Source: Bacteroidota bacterium (GTDB lineage: Bacteria; Bacteroidota; Bacteroidia; Chitinophagales; Chitinophagaceae). Taken from it: DNA of 25,331 nt. Within the stretch, counting starts at the first letter, position 1, and the number at the start of each line of letters is the position of its first letter. Where the stretch lies: positions 1 through 25,331 of the forward strand of contig JAFAFV010000088.1 in assembly GCA_023423285.1 (NCBI GenBank), written 5' to 3'. The notes under the pieces were generated by a model that saw nothing but the letters and a program-made list of their open reading frames with translations, ran no database searches and had not been told where the DNA came from. Positions 6,818 through 12,923 of the stretch are shown here, piece after piece. The translations under genes and the position numbers were made by a program.

Positions 6818-8023
6818 TTAAACTATAGAATATTCGGGTTTCCAGTATTCAGTATTTCCGGTTTCTGTGGATTTGTTGCCTAAATGAACGGCTATGGCCA
6901 CATCTTTTCCTGTAATTTCATTACAGGTAGCTTTTTGCCCTTTTCGGATGCTATCTTCAAAAGCTTTCATGGCATAAACGGTTGGTTCAATACCTTCGCG
7001 GTCAGTATAAATTTTAATACCTTCACCTTTTTCCAGCGCTTCTTTGGTTGCACCGGTTACACCATCTACAATTGCTAATTCTTTTTTCTTAGGTTCCATG
7101 TAAAGTTTTGCAAAATCTCTGCCCATTTCAATTGTACCTTCGCTGCCTAAAATGCGCGTTATGTAGCTATTGTACTGGTTGCTGAGTATAGAGGTGACGC
7201 TTGATTTAATGCCGCCGGGATATTCGTAAATCGCGCGAACATTATCGAATGTTGTTCTGCCATCCTTCCAGTAATTCACATCGCCCATTGCCATTACTTT
7301 TTCGGGCCTGCTGTCTGTCAGCCAGTTCACAACATCTATCTGGTGGGCAGAGAGCTCTGCCAATACACCGCCAGAATATTCTTTATACATTCTCCAGTTG
7401 ATTTGCTTATCGGTATAACCTGCTGGCACGGGCCTCCTCCAGTTGGAGTTGCGGTTGTATTGCGATTCAAAATGTGTAACCTTGCCGATTAAACCGTTTG
7501 CAATGTAAGTTTTAATTTTTGGGTACATGTCGTAATACCTGTACTGGTGTCCTACCTGAAAAACCAGTTTTGGATGTTTTTTTACTTCCTTAACAATGTT
7601 TAAAGCCTGCACAATGTCATAGGTCATTGTTTTTTCAATATAGATGTGCTTGTTGGCTTTCAGCGCATCCATTGCCATGGGGTAGTGTAGGTATAGTGGG
7701 GTGGCGATCACTACAGCATCCACATTTTTATTTTCCAGCAGTTTTCGGTAGTCGGTATAACTTTTACTATTTGGTGCGGATAGTTTCATACCCGCAGCTA
7801 AATTCCCGGGAATCAAATCACAGCAGGCCGTAAGCGCAAGCCCCGGTGTATTTTTTATAACGGTTGCCAATCCCAAACCTCTCTGCCCTACACCAATTAA
7901 ACCGATTTTTATTTTATCTGAAAGAGTTAATATAGATGGCGCCGAATTTCCGGCAATAGCCAGTCCTGATAAGCCAATCATTCCGGTTGTGAGGAATTGT
8001 CTCCTCGAAAAATTCTTTTTCAT
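6818..8023 (-). CDS. Gfo/Idh/MocA-family oxidoreductase with Tat signal
   Basis: 401 residues. The N-terminus has a twin-arginine motif (Ser-Arg-Arg-Gln-Phe-Leu-Thr, residues 6-12) followed by a hydrophobic Gly/Ala-rich stretch, so export as a folded, cofactor-loaded protein is expected. A Rossmann fold begins near residue 38 with Gly-Val-Gly-Gln-Arg-Gly. The family's Glu-Lys-Pro motif is present as Glu-Lys-Thr (catalytic Lys kept). A second-domain signature, Gly-Gly-Val-Leu-Ala-Glu-Leu-Ser-Ala-His-Gln-Ile-Asp, supplies the likely catalytic His. These enzymes use NAD(P) to oxidise or reduce sugar hydroxyls, or as bound cofactor in glycosidases such as GH109. Which of the two this is cannot be settled: the Gly-Gly...His-Gln-Ile-Asp signature favours the oxidoreductase branch. 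It is first in the cluster and its start is clear. Confidence 0.88.
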   Translation of the reverse strand: MKKNFSRRQFLTTGMIGLSGLAIAGNSAPSILTLSDKIKIGLIGVGQRGLGLATVIKNTPGLALTACCDLIPGNLAAGMKLSAPNSKSYTDYRKLLENKNVDAVVIATPLYLHYPMAMDALKANKHIYIEKTMTYDIVQALNIVKEVKKHPKLVFQVGHQYRYYDMYPKIKTYIANGLIGKVTHFESQYNRNSNWRRPVPAGYTDKQINWRMYKEYSGGVLAELSAHQIDVVNWLTDSRPEKVMAMGDVNYWKDGRTTFDNVRAIYEYPGGIKSSVTSILSNQYNSYITRILGSEGTIEMGRDFAKLYMEPKKKELAIVDGVTGATKEALEKGEGIKIYTDREGIEPTVYAMKAFEDSIRKGQKATCNEITGKDVAIAVHLGNKSTETGNTEYWKPEYSIV

Positions 8024-8075
8024 TTGAAAAGTATGTTATGTGAAGTAAACAATAATAGTCAAATCGTTTGTTTTG

Positions 8076-8089
8076 CGTTTACGTTACCG
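8076..8089. promoter_or_regulatory. Weak candidate LacI-type operator upstream of the amino-sugar cluster
   Basis: CGTTTACGTTACCG is an imperfect palindrome around a central CG (4 of 6 arm pairs), the geometry LacI-family operators use. It sits 53 bp before the oxidoreductase ATG in the divergent 250-bp region shared with trpS. A second GTTACCG occurs at 8185-8191. Beyond this the region shows only AT-rich sequence and the trpS promoter. Low confidence. Confidence 0.18.
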
Positions 8090-8236
8090 AAGATACAGAG
8101 TTTTTTAAACTCTCACAAAAAGTTTGGCAAGAATAAAATCATGACTTTTATCAGGTAATAAAATTGTAATACCATTTTTTGTTTGTTACCGTATTGTTGT
8201 TTGCGCTGTATAAGCGGCAAATAGATCAATTCCTAA

Positions 8237-8266
8237 TTTCAATTCGTTTGTGGTTTGTTATCTTCG
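8237..8266 (+). promoter_or_regulatory. trpS: Candidate trpS promoter
   Basis: TATCTTCG at 8259-8266 is one mismatch from TAnnTTTG, with TTTC (8237-8240) 18 bp upstream in the -33 position. Transcription would begin around 8271-8273, immediately before the ATG at 8274, implying an almost leaderless message. Confidence 0.35.
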
Positions 8267-8273
8267 CATCCTT

Positions 8274-9275
8274 ATGAAAGATAGAGAAATTGTATTGAGC
8301 GGAGTGCGCCCTACAGGCAATCTTCATTTAGGTAATTATTTCGGTGCATTAAGAAATTATGTAAAAATGCAGGATGAATACGAGTGTTATTTTTTTATAG
8401 CCGACCAGCACTCGCTTACCACGCATCCTGATACAAAAGAACTGCGGGAAAATGTGCTGAGCGTGGTTTCGGAATACATTGCCAGCGGACTTGACCCTGA
8501 AAAAGTGGCCTTATATTGCCAAAGCCATTTACCACAAACGTCAGAGTTATACCTTTACCTGAACATGCTTGCTTATAAGGGCGAACTTGAAAAAACCACA
8601 ACGTTTAAAGATAAAGTAAGGCTGCAACCTGGTAATGTGAATGCAGGATTGCTAACTTACCCGGTGCTGATGGCTTCGGATATTTTAATACACCGGGCCA
8701 CGCTGGTACCCGTGGGCAAAGATCAGGAGCAACATCTTGAAATGACGCGCAATTTTGCACAGCGCTTTAACCATAGGTTTGGTAACGTTTTGCCCGAACC
8801 TAAAGCTTTTAACTTTGGCAGTGAGCTATTAAAAGTACCAAGCCTTGATGGCGGGGGAAAAATGAGCAAAAGCGAAAACCAAAATGCCACTTTATATCTT
8901 TCAGATGATGACGAGGTGCTGCGTAAAAAGATCATGAAAGCAAAAACAGACCAGGGCCCGGCAAAACCAAACACTCCTAAGCCTGATTACATTATTAATA
9001 TTTTCGACCTGATGAAACTGGTAAGCACGCAGGAAATAATTGAAAAATTTGAAGCCGACTATAACAATTGCTGCATTCGCTACGGTGATATGAAAAAGCA
9101 ACTGGCAGAAGATATGATCGCTTACATTTCGCCAATAAGACAAAGAGCCAGAGATATAAGAAATAATGAAAGTTATCTTAAAATCATACTTGAAGAAGGT
9201 GCAGAGAAAGCAAATAAAAACGCTGATAAGACTATGCAACTGGTTCGTGAAGCAATGGGGTTAAAATATTTTTAA
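8274..9275 (+). CDS. trpS: Tryptophanyl-tRNA synthetase
   Basis: 333 residues, normal length for bacterial TrpRS, a class Ic synthetase that charges tRNA-Trp in the cytoplasm. The HIGH-type signature is Gly-Asn-Leu-His-Leu-Gly-Asn at 15-21, and Lys-Met-Ser-Lys-Ser is at 196-200. The Ser-Gly-Val-Arg-Pro-Thr-Gly start and the Ala-Asp-Gln-His-Ser-Leu-Thr segment are typical of the family. I chose the ATG at 8274 rather than the in-frame GTG at 8250, because the protein then begins like other TrpRS and because a promoter-like -7 box overlaps the extra codons. It is transcribed divergently from the amino-sugar cluster. Confidence 0.97.
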   Translation: MKDREIVLSGVRPTGNLHLGNYFGALRNYVKMQDEYECYFFIADQHSLTTHPDTKELRENVLSVVSEYIASGLDPEKVALYCQSHLPQTSELYLYLNMLAYKGELEKTTTFKDKVRLQPGNVNAGLLTYPVLMASDILIHRATLVPVGKDQEQHLEMTRNFAQRFNHRFGNVLPEPKAFNFGSELLKVPSLDGGGKMSKSENQNATLYLSDDDEVLRKKIMKAKTDQGPAKPNTPKPDYIINIFDLMKLVSTQEIIEKFEADYNNCCIRYGDMKKQLAEDMIAYISPIRQRARDIRNNESYLKIILEEGAEKANKNADKTMQLVREAMGLKYF

Positions 9276-9284
9276 GAAAATAAG

Positions 9285-9312
9285 TTGCATATAAAAAAGA
9301 ATAGCTATTTTG
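9285..9312 (+). promoter_or_regulatory. Candidate promoter of the deoxynucleoside kinase gene
   Basis: TTG at 9285-9287, an 18-bp gap, then TATTTTG at 9306-9312, close to the Bacteroidota pattern with the -7 element one base short. It lies 45 bp before the kinase ATG. A tiny reading frame (ATG at 9338, TGA at 9350-9352) lies in the leader. Confidence 0.3.
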
Positions 9313-9357
9313 AAGTTCAGTACAACTTCATTATTACATGAGCATTAAGTGATAAAC

Positions 9358-9996
9358 ATGGCCAAATCAAAATCAAAACCAAAGCATATAGCAATTGCAG
9401 GCAACATTGGCGCAGGTAAAACCACCTTAACCGAAATGTTGAGCAAGCATTATAAGTGGATACCAAATTTTGAAGATGTGGATCACAATCCTTACCTGAT
9501 GGATTTTTATGAAGACATGCCCCGCTGGAGTTTTAACCTTCAAATCTATTTTTTAAATGGCCGCCTGAAGCAGTTGTTAGACATTCAAAGCGGTACTGAA
9601 ACCGTCATACAGGATCGTACCATTTATGAGGATGCCAATATTTTTGCACCTAACCTTCACGAAATGGGGTTGATGAGCAAACGAGATTTTGATAATTATT
9701 ATGACTTCTTTCAAACCCTTAAATCAATGGTTCGGCCACCCGATCTTTTAATATATCTAAATGCCTCTGTGCCTACGCTTGTTGGCAATATTCAAAAAAG
9801 AGGGCGTGAGTATGAAGAAAACATCCGGCTTGATTACCTGAAAAAGCTAAATGAATTTTATAACAAGTGGATAGAACATTATAAAGAGGGCCCGTTGCTT
9901 ACCATTGATGTAGATAAAAACAAGTTTGCAGAAAACGACGAAGACTTTGGCCAAATCATTTCTAAAATTGATTCCCAGTTGTACGGCCTGTTTTAA
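9358..9996 (+). CDS. Deoxynucleoside kinase (dNK family)
   Basis: 212 residues. The P-loop Gly-Asn-Ile-Gly-Ala-Gly-Lys-Thr-Thr is at 15-23. Gln-Asp-Arg-Thr-Ile-Tyr-Glu-Asp matches the family's (Asp/Glu)-Arg-Ser/His/Thr catalytic region. Lys-Arg-Gly-Arg-Glu-Tyr-Glu gives the arginine-rich LID. The family phosphorylates deoxyadenosine, deoxyguanosine or deoxycytidine with ATP in nucleotide salvage; which nucleoside is used cannot be read here. I chose the ATG at 9358, which begins Met-Ala-Lys-Ser; a GTG nine bases upstream is less likely. It has its own terminator downstream, so it forms a short transcription unit between trpS and pepP. Confidence 0.92.
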   Translation: MAKSKSKPKHIAIAGNIGAGKTTLTEMLSKHYKWIPNFEDVDHNPYLMDFYEDMPRWSFNLQIYFLNGRLKQLLDIQSGTETVIQDRTIYEDANIFAPNLHEMGLMSKRDFDNYYDFFQTLKSMVRPPDLLIYLNASVPTLVGNIQKRGREYEENIRLDYLKKLNEFYNKWIEHYKEGPLLTIDVDKNKFAENDEDFGQIISKIDSQLYGLF

Positions 9997-10019
9997 AAAT
10001 TTTATTGTAACAAATCATA

Positions 10020-10049
10020 ATGCCGGTTATTCACCGGCATCTTTGTTTT
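10020..10049 (+). terminator. Rho-independent terminator after the kinase gene
   Basis: Perfect 8-bp stem ATGCCGGT/ACCGGCAT (10020-10027 with 10033-10040), loop TATTC, followed by CTTTGTTTT. It starts 24 bp after the kinase stop. Confidence 0.8.
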
Positions 10050-10092
10050 ATAAAATGCTTAAAATATGTTTTGGCTTATCTTTACGAACTAA

Positions 10093-11397
10093 ATGTTGTT
10101 TATGAAATATTTACCGCTCAATCCAAAAATATTTATTCAAAACCGCAAACGACTTGTTTCCAGATTAAAAAAAAATTCCATCGCTATTTTTCTTTCTAAC
10201 GACGAAGTGCCCGAAAACAGTGATGCGCTGCACCGTTTTAAACAAAACAGCAACCTCTTCTGGCTTACCGGTATCAGGCAGGAAGATACCATGATGATTT
10301 TTTTTCCTGATAACCCTGATCCCAAATATAAAGAGGTGCTGGTATTAGTTCGCCCCAATGAAATGAAGGAAAAATGGGATGGTAAAAGATTACGTTCCAA
10401 CGAGGCTGCCGCCATGAGTGGCATTAAAACCATTATTTGGGCAGATGCGCTCCCTGCACTTTTACAAACATGGATTCACGCGGCAGAAAATATCTATCTT
10501 GATACAAACGAGCACGACCGCCAGGGCGTGTTTTTGGAAACAAGGCAATACCGCTACATTACTGAAATGAAAAAGCGCTATCCGCTGCATAATTATTTAC
10601 GTCTTGCGCCTATTATGCTTCCTTTGCGCGCTGTTAAAACAGCCGAAGAAGTGGAAGTGGTGAAACAGGCCATTGACATTACCGATAAAACCTTTCGCCG
10701 CCTGCTTGGCTTTATAAAGCCCGGCGTGTGGGAGTATGAAATTGAAGCCGAGATAGTCCATTCGTTTCTCAGTAATCGTGCCACCAGGGAAGGATACAGC
10801 AGCATTATTGCCAGCGGGGACAATGCACGGATCTTACACTACATCAACAATAACCAGCAATGTAAAGATGGAGATTTGATACTGATGGACTTTGGTGCTG
10901 AATACGGAGGTTACAATGCCGATCTTTCCCGCACGGTGCCTGTTAACGGCAAGTTCACCGCACGGCAAAAGGAGCTGTACAACGCCTGTTTAAGAATTCA
11001 CCGCTACTGCGCATCAATTCTAAAGCCAGGTATTACATTAGTAGATTACACTGAAAAAGTTGGAACGCAGGCTACAAAGGAATTTATAAAATTGGGATTG
11101 CTCACAAAGGCTGATGTAAAAAATGAAGATCCCGAAAACAAGGCTTTCCGTAAATATCTGTATCATGGCATTTCGCATCATCTGGGTGTGGATGTGCACG
11201 ACCTGGGCCCGTTCCGCACACCATTGCAGCCGGGCATGTTGTTGACAATTGAGCCAGGCATTTATATAGAAGAAGAACAAACAGGCATCAGGATCGAAAA
11301 TAATTTCTGGCTTACTAAAACCGGAAACATTGATCTCATGAAAAATATTCCCATTGAGGCCGATGATATTGAAAGGTTGATGAGCAGCAAGGCCTAG
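10093..11397 (+). CDS. pepP: Xaa-Pro aminopeptidase (aminopeptidase P, M24B)
   Basis: 434 residues. It has an N-terminal aminopeptidase-P domain (about 1-140, Phe-Lys-Gln-Asn-Ser-Asn-Leu-Phe-Trp-Leu-Thr-Gly) and a C-terminal pita-bread metallopeptidase domain. All five metal ligands are visible: Asp266, Asp277 (Tyr-Asn-Ala-Asp-Leu-Ser-Arg-Thr), His362 (Ile-Ser-His-His-Leu-Gly), Glu387 (Thr-Ile-Glu-Pro-Gly) and Glu402 (Arg-Ile-Glu-Asn-Asn). It removes N-terminal residues preceding proline; no signal peptide, so cytoplasmic. TATCTTTA at 10077-10084 is a plausible -7 box without a -33 partner and would place the transcript start at about 10091. The ATG at 10102, beginning Met-Lys-Tyr-Leu-Pro, is an equally possible start. 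pssA follows after 30 bp, probably in the same transcript. Confidence 0.95.
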   Translation: MLFMKYLPLNPKIFIQNRKRLVSRLKKNSIAIFLSNDEVPENSDALHRFKQNSNLFWLTGIRQEDTMMIFFPDNPDPKYKEVLVLVRPNEMKEKWDGKRLRSNEAAAMSGIKTIIWADALPALLQTWIHAAENIYLDTNEHDRQGVFLETRQYRYITEMKKRYPLHNYLRLAPIMLPLRAVKTAEEVEVVKQAIDITDKTFRRLLGFIKPGVWEYEIEAEIVHSFLSNRATREGYSSIIASGDNARILHYINNNQQCKDGDLILMDFGAEYGGYNADLSRTVPVNGKFTARQKELYNACLRIHRYCASILKPGITLVDYTEKVGTQATKEFIKLGLLTKADVKNEDPENKAFRKYLYHGISHHLGVDVHDLGPFRTPLQPGMLLTIEPGIYIEEEQTGIRIENNFWLTKTGNIDLMKNIPIEADDIERLMSSKA

Positions 11398-11427
11398 ACT
11401 GCATAATTTATTTTAAGCAGGAAAACC

Positions 11428-12168
11428 ATGAAACAAATTCCCAATTTATTCACGCTTCTCAATCTTTTATTTGGATGCATAGCCATCGTGCTCATCCTGC
11501 AATACCACCCAGATGGCGATCTTAATCTCACGGGTGTATCACTCATGCTGGGCTGCTTTTTTATCTTTTTATCTGCAGTAATAGATTTTCTTGATGGGTT
11601 TGTGGCGCGCCTGTTCAACGCCACATCGGAAATGGGTGGGCAACTGGACTCTCTGGCTGATGTGGTAAGTTTTGGGGTGGCGCCGGGAATGATCCTTTAT
11701 AAAATGCTTGAAATGGCTCTTTCTCAAAATCCGCAAATTGAAGATCCTTTTTGGTTTCAATTGCCAGCTTTTATATTGCCCTGTGCCGGCGCCTGGCGCC
11801 TGGCAAAATTCAATTTAGATAATGAACAGCGGTATTATTTCAAAGGCATACCCATTCCTGCTGCCGGCCTTGTTATTGCTTCGTTACCGCTTGCGCGGGT
11901 AAGCAGGTGGGATATAGAATCTTTATACAGCAATATTTTTATCATTTATGCACTCATACTGCTAATAAGCTATTTAATGGTCAGTAACATCCCCATGATG
12001 AGCATGAAGTTTAAAAGCAAAAATTTAAAAGATACCCAGGATAAGTTGTTGCTGTTGGTTATCGGGTTGATTGCTGTTATAATTTTGCAGTGGGCTTCCG
12101 TACCGGTAATATTTATAGTGTACATCTTATTGTCTCTGATTTTTAAACCTGCTAAAGCCAGTCAGTAG
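11428..12168 (+). CDS. pssA: CDP-diacylglycerol-serine O-phosphatidyltransferase
   Basis: 246 residues, an integral membrane enzyme. The full CDP-alcohol phosphatidyltransferase motif is present: Asp53, Asp56-Gly57, Ala60-Arg61, Gly70, Asp74 and Asp78, with exact family spacing. Hydrophobic segments flank it and fill the C-terminal half. The length and the Asn-Leu-Phe-Thr-Leu-Leu-Asn-Leu start are typical of the subtype-II PssA that makes phosphatidylserine, the precursor of phosphatidylethanolamine. The motif alone does not exclude another CDP-alcohol transferase, but the N-terminus and length favour PssA. It lies between pepP (30 bp) and rsmI (31 bp), consistent with co-transcription. Confidence 0.92.
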   Translation: MKQIPNLFTLLNLLFGCIAIVLILQYHPDGDLNLTGVSLMLGCFFIFLSAVIDFLDGFVARLFNATSEMGGQLDSLADVVSFGVAPGMILYKMLEMALSQNPQIEDPFWFQLPAFILPCAGAWRLAKFNLDNEQRYYFKGIPIPAAGLVIASLPLARVSRWDIESLYSNIFIIYALILLISYLMVSNIPMMSMKFKSKNLKDTQDKLLLLVIGLIAVIILQWASVPVIFIVYILLSLIFKPAKASQ

Positions 12169-12199
12169 AAGTGCCGCAAAGAAAATTTTTTATCAAATC

Positions 12200-12868
12200 A
12201 TGCTTTATCTGGTTCCCACACCCATCGGTAATTTAAAAGACATCACCCTGCGGGCGCTGGAGGTGTTGCAGCAGGTGGATTTGATCCTGGCAGAAGATAC
12301 CCGTACCACGTCGCACCTGCTCAATCATTACAATATTACCAAACCGCTAACGCCGTATCACCAGCACAACGAGCATAAAATTTTACAGCATTTGACAGAT
12401 CAGTTGGCTCATGGAAAAAAAATGGCTTTGGTAACCGATGCAGGCACTCCCGGCATTTCAGATCCCGCGTTTTTGCTGGTACGCGAATGTGTTAAAAATG
12501 ATATAACCATCATCTCGCTGCCCGGTGCCACGGCATTTGTACCAGCACTCGTCAATAGCGGCATCCCTACCAATCGTTTTTGTTTTGAAGGCTTTCTTCC
12601 TTTAAAAAAAGGCCGCCACACACTGCTCGAAAAACTAAAAACAGAAGAGCGAACCATGATTTTTTATGAATCGCCCATGCGCCTTGTAAAAACATTGACA
12701 GACCTGACAGCCTACTTTGGGCCTGATCGCCAGTGCAGCGTTAGCCGCGAACTGACAAAAATGTTTGAAGAAAATAAAAGGGGAACTTTACAGGAGGTTG
12801 CAAATTATTTTTCTCAAAAAACGGTTAAAGGTGAAATTGTCATCGTGGTAGAAGGCATGAACACGTAA
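12200..12868 (+). CDS. rsmI: 16S rRNA 2'-O-ribose C1402 methyltransferase
   Basis: 222 residues of the tetrapyrrole-methylase fold. Family signatures: Leu-Val-Pro-Thr-Pro-Ile-Gly-Asn-Leu-Lys-Asp at the N-terminus, Leu-Ala-Glu-Asp-Thr-Arg-Thr-Thr near residue 30, Val-Thr-Asp-Ala-Gly-Thr-Pro-Gly-Ile-Ser-Asp-Pro around 76-88, and Pro-Gly-Ala-Thr-Ala. RsmI methylates the ribose of C1402 in the ribosomal decoding centre using S-adenosylmethionine. It is shorter than E. coli RsmI (about 286 residues) because the C-terminal extension is absent; the SAM domain itself looks complete. The end of the protein (Glu-Ile-Val-Ile-Val-Val-Glu-Gly) matches the usual end of that core. Confidence 0.95.
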   Translation: MLYLVPTPIGNLKDITLRALEVLQQVDLILAEDTRTTSHLLNHYNITKPLTPYHQHNEHKILQHLTDQLAHGKKMALVTDAGTPGISDPAFLLVRECVKNDITIISLPGATAFVPALVNSGIPTNRFCFEGFLPLKKGRHTLLEKLKTEERTMIFYESPMRLVKTLTDLTAYFGPDRQCSVSRELTKMFEENKRGTLQEVANYFSQKTVKGEIVIVVEGMNT

Positions 12869-12923
12869 TTTTGTTATAATTAAATCTGACTGAACCTCAA
12901 TAATTCATTTTAAAAAATAGTGT

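Noticed and set aside
6818..8023. Assignment of the oxidoreductase as a GH109 alpha-N-acetylgalactosaminidase
   Set aside because: It shares the fold, the Tat signal and the amino-sugar context, but the second-domain signature with His-Gln-Ile-Asp fits the general oxidoreductase branch better, and I could not confirm GH109-specific residues.
10137..11280. Open frames on - opposite pepP
   Set aside because: Shadow frames of a gene with all five metal ligands conserved.
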